A DNA stretch of 34,510 bases from Anaerofustis stercorihominis (GCF_005844425.1 NZ_SPHL01000007.1:30107-64616); one strand, 5' to 3'. Counted from the stretch's first letter, positions 7,429-16,488 are shown. Numbers and translations: made by a program. The notes: a model not told the origin generated them from the sequence alone.

Positions 7429-8964
7429 ATGAAATTTTTAGATAAACTATTTAGCAGAATTGTTATTTTCGGCATATTACTTATATTACAGGTATTCATG
7501 TTATTTTTCGTTGTAGTAAAATTCAGCGAAGTAACCAACCAAATTTACGGATTATTTTTAATTGTAAGTATTATAGCGGTTGCTTATGTAAATACTAGGA
7601 ACATAAACCCTGCATACAAGCTGGGTTGGGCAATAGTTATAATGGCTTTCCCAATGTTTGGTATAATGTTTTACTTCTTTGTCGGTAACAAAAAACCTGC
7701 AAGAAAACTTATAAAAAAATTAAACAGATCTCAAGTTTTTACACAAAGAATGTTAAACCAAGATACTTCAATTATCGAAGAAATAATAAACGATGATCCT
7801 TATGGTGCCGGAAACATTATGTATATAGAAAACTACGGCCCATATCCTATTTACAAAAACACCAAAACAAACTTTTTTAAATTAGGTGAAGAAGCCTTTG
7901 AAGATATGCTTATTGAAATAAAGAAAGCAAAAAAATATATTTTCATTGAATATTTTATTGTTCATGAAGGCAAGATGTGGAATTCTATTTTGGATATACT
8001 TGAACAAAAAGTTAAAGAAGGTGTAGATGTAAGATTTATTTATGATGATATAGGTTCTGTTACGGTATTGCCGGCAAAATACAAAAGAATACTTGAAAAG
8101 AAAGGCATTAAGACAATAGCTTTTAATCCATTTGTTCCTTTCTTGTCTATGGTAATGAATAATCGTGACCATAGAAAAATAATGGTAATTGACGGAAAAG
8201 TCGGATATACGGGAGGAATAAATTTATCTGACGAATATATAAATGAAATCGAAAGATTTGGTCATTGGAAAGACAATGCAATTAAACTTGAAGGTGAAGC
8301 CGTTTGGAGTTTTACAATGATGTTTCTTGAAATGTGGAACGGACTAAGACCTACCGACAACGAGCTTGAATATGAAAAATTCAAACCTGATTACAATTTT
8401 GCAAAAGAATACTCAAATGAAGGTTACGTTCAACCATACAGCGACTCCCCTCTTGACAATGAAATTTTATCAGAAAATATATATATCAACATTTTAAATG
8501 CAGCAAAAGATTATGTCTATATCTACACGCCATATTTAATTATAGACAATGAAATGACCACTGCGCTAATTCTTGCAGCAAAAAGAGGTGTAGATGTAAG
8601 AATCGTAATTCCGGGAATACCCGATAAAAAAAATGCTTTCGAACTTACAAAATCATTTTGTCCGGAACTTATTGAAAACGGAGTTAAAGTTTATCATTAT
8701 ACACCAGGATTTATTCATGGAAAATGCTTCCTATCTGATGATAAAGTTGCAACTGTAGGAACGGCAAATATGGATTACAGAAGCCTTTATTTACATTTTG
8801 AGTGTGGTGTGTACTTATATAAAACAAACAGTATAAAAGAAATAAAAAAAGATATGCTTCAAACTTTTGAAGTAAGTACAAAAAGATACAACAAAAAAAC
8901 AAAACTTCCGTTTTTATTTAGATTATACAGAAGTTTACTTAGATTATTTGCACCGTTAATGTAA
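7429..8964 (+). CDS. cls: Cardiolipin synthase (phospholipase D family)
   Basis: A 511-aa membrane enzyme that condenses two phosphatidylglycerols to cardiolipin plus glycerol. Two or three N-terminal spans (about 10-85) are followed by two PLD domains, each with an HKD motif: HRKIMVID starting at His 248 with the downstream GGINLSDEY, and HGKCFLSD starting at His 430 with GTANMDYRS. Both catalytic His/Lys/Asp triads are intact, and the length is normal for bacterial Cls. AGAAGGG lies before the ATG. A DUF6506 gene follows after 23 bases and probably shares the transcript. Confidence 0.95.
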   Translation: MKFLDKLFSRIVIFGILLILQVFMLFFVVVKFSEVTNQIYGLFLIVSIIAVAYVNTRNINPAYKLGWAIVIMAFPMFGIMFYFFVGNKKPARKLIKKLNRSQVFTQRMLNQDTSIIEEIINDDPYGAGNIMYIENYGPYPIYKNTKTNFFKLGEEAFEDMLIEIKKAKKYIFIEYFIVHEGKMWNSILDILEQKVKEGVDVRFIYDDIGSVTVLPAKYKRILEKKGIKTIAFNPFVPFLSMVMNNRDHRKIMVIDGKVGYTGGINLSDEYINEIERFGHWKDNAIKLEGEAVWSFTMMFLEMWNGLRPTDNELEYEKFKPDYNFAKEYSNEGYVQPYSDSPLDNEILSENIYINILNAAKDYVYIYTPYLIIDNEMTTALILAAKRGVDVRIVIPGIPDKKNAFELTKSFCPELIENGVKVYHYTPGFIHGKCFLSDDKVATVGTANMDYRSLYLHFECGVYLYKTNSIKEIKKDMLQTFEVSTKRYNKKTKLPFLFRLYRSLLRLFAPLM

Positions 8965-8987
8965 TAAAAAGAAAGGAATAACAAAAT

Positions 8988-9272
8988 ATGAAATTTGCAT
9001 TTTTAATAATGGGTAATTTTAATTCAAAAAATGACACAGCATACATCCATGATGGAGATGCAAGAATAATTGGAGTTTCTAATTTAAAAGAAGCTTGTAT
9101 CATTGCAAAAAAACTTTACGAAGAAGGAATAAACTGTATTGAACTGTGCGGAGCTTTTAACGAAGAAGGCGCAAGAGAAATAATTAAAGCAACAAATAAT
9201 GAAATTCCAATTGGGTATGTAACTCACCTTAAGGAACAAGAAGAAATTTACAATAAAACATTTAATAAATAA
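8988..9272 (+). CDS. DUF6506 family protein
   Basis: A 94-aa cytoplasmic protein matching the DUF6506 pattern as I recall it: MKFAFLIMG at the start, then AYIHDGDARIIGVSNLKEAC, GINCIELCGAFNEEGAREI and PIGYVTH. No function is established. It has no signal peptide or span. It lies 23 bases after cls with its own AGAAAGGA site and just before a bidirectional terminator, so it is the last gene of a two-gene unit. The linkage to cls is seen here only and need not be functional. Confidence 0.8.
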   Translation: MKFAFLIMGNFNSKNDTAYIHDGDARIIGVSNLKEACIIAKKLYEEGINCIELCGAFNEEGAREIIKATNNEIPIGYVTHLKEQEEIYNKTFNK

Positions 9273-9278
9273 AAAAAG

Positions 9279-9304
9279 GACCATCTTAAAGATGGTCTTT
9301 TTTA
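9279..9304 (+). terminator. Bidirectional terminator between DUF6506 gene and fba
   Basis: Stem GACCATC (9279-9285) / GATGGTC (9291-9297), extended by A/T pairs, has A runs on the left and T runs on the right, so it can end both the plus-strand cls unit and the minus-strand fba operon. Confidence 0.85.
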
Positions 9305-9325
9305 TTATTTAATTTTTCATATAAA

Positions 9326-10261
9326 CTATTTAAGTGAGCCTTTACCAGCACAACCAAATACTTGCATTTTGTGAGCAACCATATCTTTAACAGCTGTTCT
9401 TGCAGGAGCTAAGTATCCTCTTGGGTCGAATACTTCTGGTTGTTCAACAAATACTTTTCTGATAGCAGCTGTCATTGCTAAACGAATATCTGTATCAACG
9501 TTGATTTTAGCAACACCAAGTTTAGCAGCTTTTGCTAACATTTCTTCAGGAACACCTTGAGCTCCAGGGATTTTTGCACCATATTTGTTGTTAAGTTCAA
9601 CAAATTCTTGAGGTACAGAAGAAGCACCGTGAAGTACGATTGGGAAGTTTGGAATAAGTTCACAAACTTTTTCAAGTCTTGCATAGTCTAAGCTTGGTTC
9701 TCCACTGAATTTGTAAGCACCATGAGAAGTACCGATAGCGATTGCTAAAGAGTCAACACCTGTTTTAGCTACGAATTCAGCAGCTTCTTCAGGATCTGTG
9801 TAAGTAGCATCTTTTGCAGCAACTTTAACAGCATCTTCAACACCTGCTAATTTACCAAGTTCAGCTTCAACTGTTACGCCATGATCATGAGCGTATTCAA
9901 CAACTTGTTTTGTAATTTCAACGTTTTTGTCAAAATCATATTTACTTGCATCGATCATTACTGATGTGAATCCATCATCAATACAAGATTTACAAATTTC
10001 AAAGCTATCACCATGGTCAAGATGTAATACAACATCAACACCTGTGTCTTTGATTGCAGCATCAACTAAAGATGTTAAGTAAGCTGATTTTGCATATTTT
10101 CTAGCACCTGCTGATACTTGTAAAATTACAGGAGCATTTTCTTGTTGTGCAGCTTCAACGATACCTTGGATAATTTCCATGTTGTTTACATTGAAAGCAC
10201 CTACTGCATATTTTCCTTCTTTTGCTTTTTGTAAAATTTCTTTACTTGAGATTAAAGCCAT
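9326..10261 (-). CDS. fba: Class II fructose-1,6-bisphosphate aldolase
   Basis: A 311-aa zinc aldolase that cleaves fructose-1,6-bisphosphate to DHAP and glyceraldehyde-3-phosphate. Asp 82 and zinc ligand His 83 are in HLDHGD, Glu 134 in VEAELG, His 180 in GTSHGAYK and His 211 in VLHGASS. The C-terminal NVDTDIRLA phosphate-binding segment is present. The length fits the class II-B enzymes of Firmicutes. The ATG overlaps the alarmone synthetase stop by one base (TAATG), with AAAGGAG upstream. A glycolytic enzyme needs high expression, so an extra promoter inside the upstream gene is likely, though I did not find an obvious one. Confidence 0.96.
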   Translation of the reverse strand: MALISSKEILQKAKEGKYAVGAFNVNNMEIIQGIVEAAQQENAPVILQVSAGARKYAKSAYLTSLVDAAIKDTGVDVVLHLDHGDSFEICKSCIDDGFTSVMIDASKYDFDKNVEITKQVVEYAHDHGVTVEAELGKLAGVEDAVKVAAKDATYTDPEEAAEFVAKTGVDSLAIAIGTSHGAYKFSGEPSLDYARLEKVCELIPNFPIVLHGASSVPQEFVELNNKYGAKIPGAQGVPEEMLAKAAKLGVAKINVDTDIRLAMTAAIRKVFVEQPEVFDPRGYLAPARTAVKDMVAHKMQVFGCAGKGSLK

Positions 10262-11079
10262 TATTGTTCTCCTTTGTTTTCTTTTTTTACTATTTTTTTT
10301 ACTTCCGCTTCCAGTTGTTTTTCTAAAAGAAGAAGTTGTAGGGTGTCATCTTTTTCAGATAACTTATTAAATATTTTAACATATTTATTCCCTAATTCCA
10401 AATACCCCATCTTATTTAGATAGGATATATATTGACTTGTCATTAATGTGGCATTTTTACTTGCCATAAATACTTTTTGAGCATGCATTACTTCATCACG
10501 TATTGCACTCATTTCCTTATCTAACTCTTCAACTTTTTTTGCTGCTGCTTTCAGTCTGTTGGAAAGCTCCTTTGGTATATCCCCCTCATATTTATAATTA
10601 AGGGAATGTTCTATGGTAGCCCAAAAGTTGATAGCTAAAGTTCTTATTTGTATTTCACATAGAATATCCTTAACCCCAAATGCTGTATTAACATGATATT
10701 CTATAATTAAATGAACGGAACGATAACCGCTTTCTTTCGGATTTGCAAGGTAGTCTTTTTTTATAACCACCTTCATATCATTCCTTTTCATTATATCACT
10801 GACAACCTTTGTTATATCTTCTTCAAATTGGCATATTATTCTTACACCTGCAACATCGGTTATCTTTGTTGAAATATCATTAATATTATAATGATTTTTT
10901 TCTAATTTTTCCAGTATGCTTTTTACTTTTTTTACTCTTCCGTGAACTTCTTCAATTTCTGAATACTGACCAACTGTTATCTTTTGATCTCTTATTGTTT
11001 TAAATTTTAAAACAAGTTCGTCAACAGCTTGCCTATACGGATATAAAAAGTCATCCCAATTCACGCCTGTTTCAAGCAC
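10261..11079 (-). CDS. relQ: Small alarmone synthetase (RelQ-type GTP pyrophosphokinase)
   Basis: A 272-aa single-domain RelA/SpoT synthetase that moves pyrophosphate from ATP to GDP/GTP (or GMP) to make (p)ppGpp. There is no hydrolase, TGS or ACT domain. Diagnostic segments are DVAGVRIICQF (about 76-86), NPKESGYRSVHLI with the G-loop tyrosine (about 112-124) and CEIQIRTLAINFWATIEHSLNYKY (about 140-163). It is longer than the roughly 210-aa RelQ of Bacillus because of a coiled, charged C-terminal extension. The start is GTG at 11079, placed 8 bases after AAAGGA; the ATG nearer the ribosome site is out of frame. It sits 12 bases after the radical SAM gene and overlaps fba by one base. Confidence 0.92.
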   Translation of the reverse strand: MLETGVNWDDFLYPYRQAVDELVLKFKTIRDQKITVGQYSEIEEVHGRVKKVKSILEKLEKNHYNINDISTKITDVAGVRIICQFEEDITKVVSDIMKRNDMKVVIKKDYLANPKESGYRSVHLIIEYHVNTAFGVKDILCEIQIRTLAINFWATIEHSLNYKYEGDIPKELSNRLKAAAKKVEELDKEMSAIRDEVMHAQKVFMASKNATLMTSQYISYLNKMGYLELGNKYVKIFNKLSEKDDTLQLLLLEKQLEAEVKKIVKKENKGEQ

Positions 11080-11091
11080 AATATCATTCCT

Positions 11092-12039
11092 TTATTTAAA
11101 CTTATCAAGCAAACCTTTGTTATATATATTATATTTTTTCCCTTGATAAGTATTTTGTTTTTTCATCTCATCCAGAATCATATCCTGTATTACCCAGTGA
11201 GATCTATCCCAGTTTAAAAAGAGGACATCTTCTTCTTTTGGTACTCTGGATACCAGTCTTTCCACTGCAATATTTTCATCCAAGTTTTCTAAAAATAAAA
11301 CTACTCTCCTTACATAATCTTCGATTGAAAGCATTTTTATTTTTCCATCTAAATACATTTTACCCAAAATTGTATTTCTTTCTACATATAATGAATGAAT
11401 TTTAACACTATCTGTTTTTAAAATACTAAGAATTTTTGCAGCTTCTATTATATCTTCATCGCTGTCATAGGGTATTGAAGCAATTATATGCGTACTTACT
11501 TCAAAACCATAACTTTTTATCATTAAAACAGCTTTAATATAATCAGCTAAAGTATGTCCTCTATTTAATTTTCTAAGTGTTTCGTTGTTTACGGACTGTA
11601 AACCAAGTTCAATTATTATATCAAGATGATACTTATTTTCTACTTCTTTCAAAAAGCTCAAATAATCATTATCAATACAGTCGGGTCTTGTTGAAATAGA
11701 CACCGCAACAACATTATCTAATACATTTACAGCTTCCAAAATGTTATCTTTAAAAGTAGAAAGTTTAATATACGTATTGGTAAAATTTTGAAAATATAAT
11801 ATAAATTTTTCGGCTTTATATTTATTTACAAAAATATCTAAATTATCGTTTATTTGTTTAGTAATTGATTCTTTGCAGTCACCATTTTCATAACCTGCAC
11901 CTTTTTCACCACAAAATATACATCCGCCTTTAGATATACTCCCATCTCTTACCGGACAGGTTGTGTCAATACTTATAGGAATCTTATAAACTTTTCCTTG
12001 GTACTTTTCTTTTAACTTAGTAGAAAATTTAGTATACAA
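11092..12039 (-). CDS. TIGR01212-family radical SAM protein (YhcC/YtqA-like)
   Basis: A 315-aa radical SAM protein. The cluster cysteines are Cys 28, Cys 40 and Cys 43 (TTCPVRDGSISKGGCIFC), the wide spacing that marks this family instead of CxxxCxxC. Further family blocks are FQNFTNTY near 84-91, VSISTRPDCI near 114-123 and GLQSVNNETLRKLNRGH near 146-162. The enzyme's reaction is not settled to my knowledge; homologues are E. coli YhcC and B. subtilis YtqA. It lies 2 bases after the P-loop gene and 12 before relQ, within one operon. Confidence 0.9.
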   Translation of the reverse strand: MYTKFSTKLKEKYQGKVYKIPISIDTTCPVRDGSISKGGCIFCGEKGAGYENGDCKESITKQINDNLDIFVNKYKAEKFILYFQNFTNTYIKLSTFKDNILEAVNVLDNVVAVSISTRPDCIDNDYLSFLKEVENKYHLDIIIELGLQSVNNETLRKLNRGHTLADYIKAVLMIKSYGFEVSTHIIASIPYDSDEDIIEAAKILSILKTDSVKIHSLYVERNTILGKMYLDGKIKMLSIEDYVRRVVLFLENLDENIAVERLVSRVPKEEDVLFLNWDRSHWVIQDMILDEMKKQNTYQGKKYNIYNKGLLDKFK

Positions 12040-12041
12040 TG

Positions 12042-12464
12042 TTACGCTTCTTGATATTCATATTTTTTTAGTAAATTTAATTCATCTTCATCTCTTGCGC
12101 CAAGAGTAAGAGTTATATCACATTCATACTCTTTTGTAAGAGCTTCCAATTGATCTAAAAATGCTATTGCAGTTTCAAGATGTTTAGCATTTAAAATTTC
12201 TAAAATATCATCAATGTATATTTGGTTAATATCATAGTTTCCGGCTATTAAACCACATAAAAATCCGAAAAACATTTCAGGAGATGCTACATGAAATTCA
12301 GATGTGTTAATAAATCTGATTTGTGTCATTACTTCTCTTGAATGGTTAAGTGAAGAATCAATATAAACTTGAAGTCCTTTTGCTTCTTTGTTTTCACTGT
12401 TAGCTAATTCAATAAGTTTTTGTGTTTTTCCAGTGCCTTCAGCACCACCGATAATTCTAACCAT
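12042..12464 (-). CDS. Small P-loop NTPase, function unknown
   Basis: A 140-aa protein with an N-terminal Walker A motif, IGGAEGTGKTQKL, near residues 4-16, and the segment INQIYIDDI near 79-87 that could supply a Walker B-like aspartate. The open frame extends 7 codons further, but GAGGTGA before the ATG at 12464 fixes this start. I do not recognise a named family; similar short proteins in Clostridia are usually annotated as hypothetical or ATP-binding. It is the first gene of the operon and sits behind a strong promoter with two palindromes. Confidence 0.75.
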   Translation of the reverse strand: MVRIIGGAEGTGKTQKLIELANSENKEAKGLQVYIDSSLNHSREVMTQIRFINTSEFHVASPEMFFGFLCGLIAGNYDINQIYIDDILEILNAKHLETAIAFLDQLEALTKEYECDITLTLGARDEDELNLLKKYEYQEA

Positions 12465-12500
12465 TTTAATCACCTCGTACGTCATTTTTTATTTTAATTT

Positions 12501-12548
12501 ATTATACAACATTTTAATCAAAATGTGAAGAGCATTTGTAACACAAAT
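12501..12548 (-). promoter_or_regulatory. Promoter with two palindromic operator candidates
   Basis: Minus-strand -35 TTCACA (12529-12524, 5 of 6), a 17-base spacer and a perfect -10 TATAAT (12506-12501). ACATTTTAATCAAAATGT (12509-12526) is a perfect 7+4+7 palindrome filling the spacer. ATTTGTAACACAAAT (12534-12548) is a perfect 6+3+6 palindrome just upstream of the -35. Both are at classic repressor or activator positions. The rest of 12549-12640 is featureless AT-rich DNA. Confidence 0.75.
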
Positions 12549-12641
12549 TAATTTACTGCCTTATATAAATAAGCAAATAAAAAGACTATTTATATTTATA
12601 TTTTTCATAATTTTATTTTTAATTCACAAAAAAGAAACAAT

Positions 12642-12668
12642 AAAAAAAGTGCATACGCACTTTTTTTA
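12642..12668 (-). terminator. Terminator of valS
   Basis: Stem AGTGC (12648-12652) / GCACT (12657-12661), extended by seven A/T pairs, with a T run on the minus strand. It partly overlaps the valS stop codon at 12666. Confidence 0.8.
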
Positions 12669-15311
12669 TTTTAGTTTATTTAAACTTTCTCTTACTTCGT
12701 TAAGTAATGCTTCATATTTTTTATATTTTTCTTTTTCACCTTCAACTACTTTTGCGGGAGCTTTATCTACAAAGTTTTTATTTGAAAGTTTCTTATCAAG
12801 TCTTTCTATTTCACCAATAAGTTTATTTTCTTCCTTTTGAAGTCTTTCAATTTCTTTGTCTTTATCTACAAGTTCTCCCATAGGTATATAGATTTTACCG
12901 CCGCTTGACACAACACTTAAACTTTCTTCTTTGTCATATTCGCTATCAATAAAACTTATATCTTTAAAGCCTGCAAGTTTACATAATATATCTTTACTTG
13001 ATGCAAAAACATTTTCCATGTCTTTATCATTTGCAAAAATATAACCGTCAGTTTTCTTTGAAGGTGGTATGTTCATATTAGCTCTCGCATTTCTTACAGC
13101 TCTTAAAGCTTCAACAATAATGCTTATATCATTTTCTTCTTTTGAGAAATTATATTCTTCTCTATATTCAGGATATTTTTCTCCAATAACCATTCCGTTC
13201 TTTCCTGGCATGAAAGAGTAAATATGTTCTGTAATGAAAGGCATATATGGATGTAACATTTTGATTATATCCATAAATACATGGTTTAGAGTATACTGTG
13301 TATTAAATCTGTCATTTACATTTTCAGAATTTAATCTTGGTTTTGCAAATTCAATGTATAAGTCACAGAATTCATTCCAAATAAATGTATATAGTTTTTC
13401 TGCTGCAATACCAAATTCATATTTTTCAATATTTGCAGTAACTTCTTTAACAATTTGATTCTTTCTTGAAATTATCCATTTATCTGTATCATGAAGTGTA
13501 TCAAAATCAACTTCTTTTTCTACGTCAAAATCTTCAAGGTTCATAAGAATAAATCTTGCGGCATTGTTAATTTTATTTGCAAAGTTTCTGTTTGCTTCAA
13601 CTTTACTTTCTTGCCATCTTGTATCATTTCCGGCTTTATTTCCTGTTACAAGAGAGAAACGAAGTACATCTGCACCATATTTATCTATTACTTCAAGTGG
13701 ATCAATACCATTTCCAAGAGATTTACTCATTTTTCTGCCTTGTGAATCTCTAACCAAACCATGAATATATACATGATGGAAAGGTGGTTTACCCATTTGT
13801 TCTATTCCGGAAAATACCATTCTTGCTACCCAGAAGAAAATAATATCAAAACCTGTTACCAAAACATCATTTGGATAGAATTTTTCAAGGTCTTTGGTAT
13901 TTTCAGGCCAGCCTAAAGTAGAAAATGGCCATAAAGCAGAAGAGAACCATGTATCAAGTGCATCTTCATCTTGTTTTAATTTAGAGCATCCACATTTTGG
14001 ACATTTTTCAGGTGCATTTTTGCTTACTACCATTTCACCACATTCTTCACAGTAATATGCAGGAATTCTATGTCCCCACCATAACTGTCTTGAAATACAC
14101 CAGTCTTTAATATTTTCCATCCAATTAAAGTATATCTTTTTAAATCTGTCAGGAACAAATTGTACTTCGGCATTTTTAACAACGTCAATAGCAGGTTTAG
14201 CAAGTGGTTCCATTTTTACAAACCATTGAAGTGAAGTTAAAGGCTCAACTGTTGTTCCACATCTGTAACATGTTCCAACATTATGCATATGATCTTCTAT
14301 TTTTTCTAATAAACCGGCTTCTTTTAAATCTTCTACAATTTGTTTTCTTGCTTCCTTAGTTGTTAAACCTTGATATTTTCCCCCAAGTTCATTTATTGTT
14401 CCGTCATCATTAAATACTCTTATTTGTTCAAGATTATGTCTTAAGCCTACTTCAAAGTCGTTAGGGTCATGACAAGGTGTAATTTTTACACAACCTGTAC
14501 CAAATTCTTTATCTACATAATCATCAAATACAATAGGAATTTCTTTGTTTACAAGAGGTAAAATCAAAGTTTTACCTTTAAGGTGAGTATATCTTTCATC
14601 ATCGGGATTAATCGCAACAGCACTATCCCCTAACATTGTTTCAGGTCTTGTTGTTGCAATTACAACATACTCATCACTATCTTTAATAGGATATTTTATA
14701 TGCCATAAATGACCTTTTTGTTCTTCATATTCAACTTCTGCGTCACTTAAAGCAGTTCTACAGCTTGGACACCAGTTTATTATTCTGTTTCCTCTATATA
14801 TTAAGCCTTTTTCATAAAGTCTTACGAAAGTTTCTTTTACGGCTTCGCTTACACCTTCATCCATAGTAAATCTTTCTCTTGACCAATCACATGAAGCACC
14901 AAGTTTTCTTACTTGATTTGCTATTTCTTTTCTGTAAGTTTTGGCCCAGTCCCAAGCTTCTTCTAGGAATGCTTCCCTGCCTAAATCTTGTTTTGTTTTT
15001 CCTGTCTCTTCCTTGATTTTATCAACAACCTTTACTTCTGTTGCAATACTCGCATGATCTTCACCAGGCAGCCATAATGCGGCAAAACCTTTCATTCTTT
15101 TATATCTTATAAGAATGTCTTGTAAAGTATCATCAAAAGCATGCCCTATATGAAGTTTTCCGGTAATGTTAGGAGGAGGCATAATTATGGTAAAAGGCTT
15201 TCCGTCTTTGTTTATTTCCGGTTTAAAATATCCACCTTTTTCCCATTTTTCATATATTTCCCCTTCTATTTTTGAAGGGTTATATTGTTTTTCCAATGTT
15301 TTATCACTCAT
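12666..15311 (-). CDS. valS: Valyl-tRNA synthetase
   Basis: An 881-aa class Ia synthetase that charges tRNA-Val. The HIGH motif ([15 protein letters not shown], His 54-His 57) and KMSKS (about 526) are intact. The editing domain lies around 190-350, with [10 protein letters not shown] typical of ValRS. Two Cys pairs (CEECG and CPKCG, about 420-442) look like a zinc site. The C-terminal coiled coil ends LRESLNKLK-like, typical of ValRS. The ATG at 15311 lies behind a weak AGGTTGT-type site. It lies 24 bases after the 59-aa membrane protein and shares its promoter. No T-box leader was seen. Confidence 0.97.
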   Translation of the reverse strand: MSDKTLEKQYNPSKIEGEIYEKWEKGGYFKPEINKDGKPFTIIMPPPNITGKLHIGHAFDDTLQDILIRYKRMKGFAALWLPGEDHASIATEVKVVDKIKEETGKTKQDLGREAFLEEAWDWAKTYRKEIANQVRKLGASCDWSRERFTMDEGVSEAVKETFVRLYEKGLIYRGNRIINWCPSCRTALSDAEVEYEEQKGHLWHIKYPIKDSDEYVVIATTRPETMLGDSAVAINPDDERYTHLKGKTLILPLVNKEIPIVFDDYVDKEFGTGCVKITPCHDPNDFEVGLRHNLEQIRVFNDDGTINELGGKYQGLTTKEARKQIVEDLKEAGLLEKIEDHMHNVGTCYRCGTTVEPLTSLQWFVKMEPLAKPAIDVVKNAEVQFVPDRFKKIYFNWMENIKDWCISRQLWWGHRIPAYYCEECGEMVVSKNAPEKCPKCGCSKLKQDEDALDTWFSSALWPFSTLGWPENTKDLEKFYPNDVLVTGFDIIFFWVARMVFSGIEQMGKPPFHHVYIHGLVRDSQGRKMSKSLGNGIDPLEVIDKYGADVLRFSLVTGNKAGNDTRWQESKVEANRNFANKINNAARFILMNLEDFDVEKEVDFDTLHDTDKWIISRKNQIVKEVTANIEKYEFGIAAEKLYTFIWNEFCDLYIEFAKPRLNSENVNDRFNTQYTLNHVFMDIIKMLHPYMPFITEHIYSFMPGKNGMVIGEKYPEYREEYNFSKEENDISIIVEALRAVRNARANMNIPPSKKTDGYIFANDKDMENVFASSKDILCKLAGFKDISFIDSEYDKEESLSVVSSGGKIYIPMGELVDKDKEIERLQKEENKLIGEIERLDKKLSNKNFVDKAPAKVVEGEKEKYKKYEALLNEVRESLNKLK

Positions 15312-15335
15312 TTTACAACCTCATTTTTTTATTTA

Positions 15336-15515
15336 TTAAGCTCCAAAAACTTTTATAAATGTAGCCATTATTACCATTAGTCCCATAGGAATGGCAAATA
15401 AAGCCAATATTTTAAAATATCTTTCATCAGGGTCTACATGATCAAGACGTCTTACGAAAAAAGCGCCTAAACAAACCATCAAAACACCGATTAATCTAAC
15501 TATCCATATTTTCAT
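15336..15515 (-). CDS. Small membrane protein, 59 aa, upstream of valS
   Basis: A short gene: MKIWIVRLIGVLMVCLGAF starts a first span (about 3-20), a polar turn VRRLDHVDPDERY follows, then a second span (about 34-55, ILALFAIPMGLMVIMATF) and the end KVFGA. GAGGTG lies 7 bases before the ATG at 15515, and a consensus promoter stands 36-65 bases upstream, so expression is well supported. It is the first gene of the valS transcript. I do not recognise a family. The hairpin shape of two short spans with a charged loop could suit a membrane-complex subunit, but this is inference. Confidence 0.75.
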   Translation of the reverse strand: MKIWIVRLIGVLMVCLGAFFVRRLDHVDPDERYFKILALFAIPMGLMVIMATFIKVFGA

Positions 15516-15551
15516 TTTGACACCTCTAAAAATTTACAAATTATAAAATTT

Positions 15552-15580
15552 ATGATAACAAATATAGCTTTTTTTGTCAA
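15552..15580 (-). promoter_or_regulatory. Promoter of the small membrane protein-valS unit
   Basis: A perfect -35 TTGACA (15580-15575), a 17-base spacer and -10 TATCAT (15557-15552). Nothing between 15581 and 15676 looks like a leader RNA or T-box. Confidence 0.8.
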
Positions 15581-15676
15581 TGAATTAGCCCTATAGACCT
15601 TATAAACATTACACATTAAACAAAAATAAAATATAGAAAATAAATATGTAAAATATAATTAAATTTTATAAAAAAA

Positions 15677-15698
15677 AGACTTCAAACTTATGAAGTCT
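15677..15698 (-). terminator. Terminator after the 56-aa protein
   Basis: An 8-bp stem AGACTTCA (15677-15684) / TGAAGTCT (15691-15698) with a T run on the minus strand, 5 bases past the stop codon at 15704. Confidence 0.8.
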
Positions 15699-15703
15699 TC
15701 TCA

Positions 15704-15874
15704 TTAATCGTCAAACTCTTTTGAATAATTGTAATCAACTTTTATTAATTTTCCACCAAGTTTCTTTTTGTTAAGTTTATCCTTAACATATAAATACGTT
15801 CCAAAGGCTCCAATTATCATTACAGAACCAACTACAGATGCTAAAATAATTTTTCCGGTATTGTTCTTTTCCAT
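15704..15874 (-). CDS. Small single-span membrane protein, 56 aa
   Basis: A short gene with a polar start MEKNNTGK, one span about residues 8-30 (IILASVVGSVMIIGAFGTYLY), a basic segment KDKLNKKKLGGK and an acidic end YSKEFDD. GAGAGGA precedes the ATG at 15874. It has its own promoter (15934-15906) and terminator, so it is an independent one-gene unit. The family is unknown. The basic stretch after the span predicts a cytoplasmic C-terminus by the positive-inside rule. Confidence 0.75.
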   Translation of the reverse strand: MEKNNTGKIILASVVGSVMIIGAFGTYLYVKDKLNKKKLGGKLIKVDYNYSKEFDD

Positions 15875-15905
15875 TGTTCGATCCTCTCTTAAAATTTATA
15901 TTATA

Positions 15906-15934
15906 ATTATACATCACATAAGATAAAAATTCAA
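15906..15934 (-). promoter_or_regulatory. Promoter of the 56-aa protein gene
   Basis: TTGAAT (15934-15929), a 17-base spacer and a perfect TATAAT (15911-15906) on the minus strand, directly past the stop of the 159-aa gene. Confidence 0.6.
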
Positions 15935-15938
15935 ACAT

Positions 15939-16418
15939 TTAATCCAATTCTAATACTAATTTAAGAGTAGTTATCCCCAAAAAAGTAGCTATATCATCTA
16001 TATTTTTAATTCTTTTCACTTTAATTTCCATTGGTTCATATTCTTTTAAAAATACAGATGAAAAACTTCTTTGTACACATACAATAGGCTTATCATTTTC
16101 CATTTCGTCAATACTGGAAACATTAACTGTAGATTTTTCATCAAGACCATATGATATTGTTTTTATATTAAAATGCCTTATATTTATATTACTGGCAGAA
16201 TTAACTATTAATATATCAGACAAGTTTAAAGCTTTGCACAAATTTAGTATTTTATCCTTTTTTGATATTTTATCTACCAACGTTATCTTAAACTTTACAT
16301 TTTTACTATCTTTACAAAAATGTTCATGTTCTAATATATTTTTTAATGATATTTTTTTATCCATAAAAGAATAAACCTTTATTCTTTCCCCGTTAAGTTC
16401 AATACATAATTCTTCCAA
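15939..16418 (-). CDS. Hypothetical protein, 159 aa
   Basis: I do not recognise this protein. It is soluble, with no signal peptide or span, alternating beta/alpha character and many Lys and Ile residues. A segment KTISYGLDEKSTVNVSSID near residues 85-103, followed by VCVQRSF, faintly recalls the C-terminal part of Mur-ligase-like proteins, but no ATP-binding motif is present. The start is TTG at 16418, supported by AGGAG 7 bases upstream; no ATG fits better. It lies downstream of the two tRNA-Lys genes, separated by their terminator, and no clear promoter was seen. Confidence 0.65.
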   Translation of the reverse strand: MEELCIELNGERIKVYSFMDKKISLKNILEHEHFCKDSKNVKFKITLVDKISKKDKILNLCKALNLSDILIVNSASNINIRHFNIKTISYGLDEKSTVNVSSIDEMENDKPIVCVQRSFSSVFLKEYEPMEIKVKRIKNIDDIATFLGITTLKLVLELD

Positions 16419-16488
16419 ATCAATTCTCCTGATTTTAATAATATTATCTTTTCAATTATGTACGTTTATTATTCAAAAAAATAAAAAA

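Noticed and set aside
15516-15680. T-box leader for valS
   Set aside because: No T-box sequence (TGGNACCGCG-like), specifier stem or antiterminator; the promoter lies only 36 bases before the first gene.
15939-16418. Mur-ligase fragment
   Set aside because: Only one weak segment resembles the family; no ATP or substrate motifs and no neighbouring fragments.
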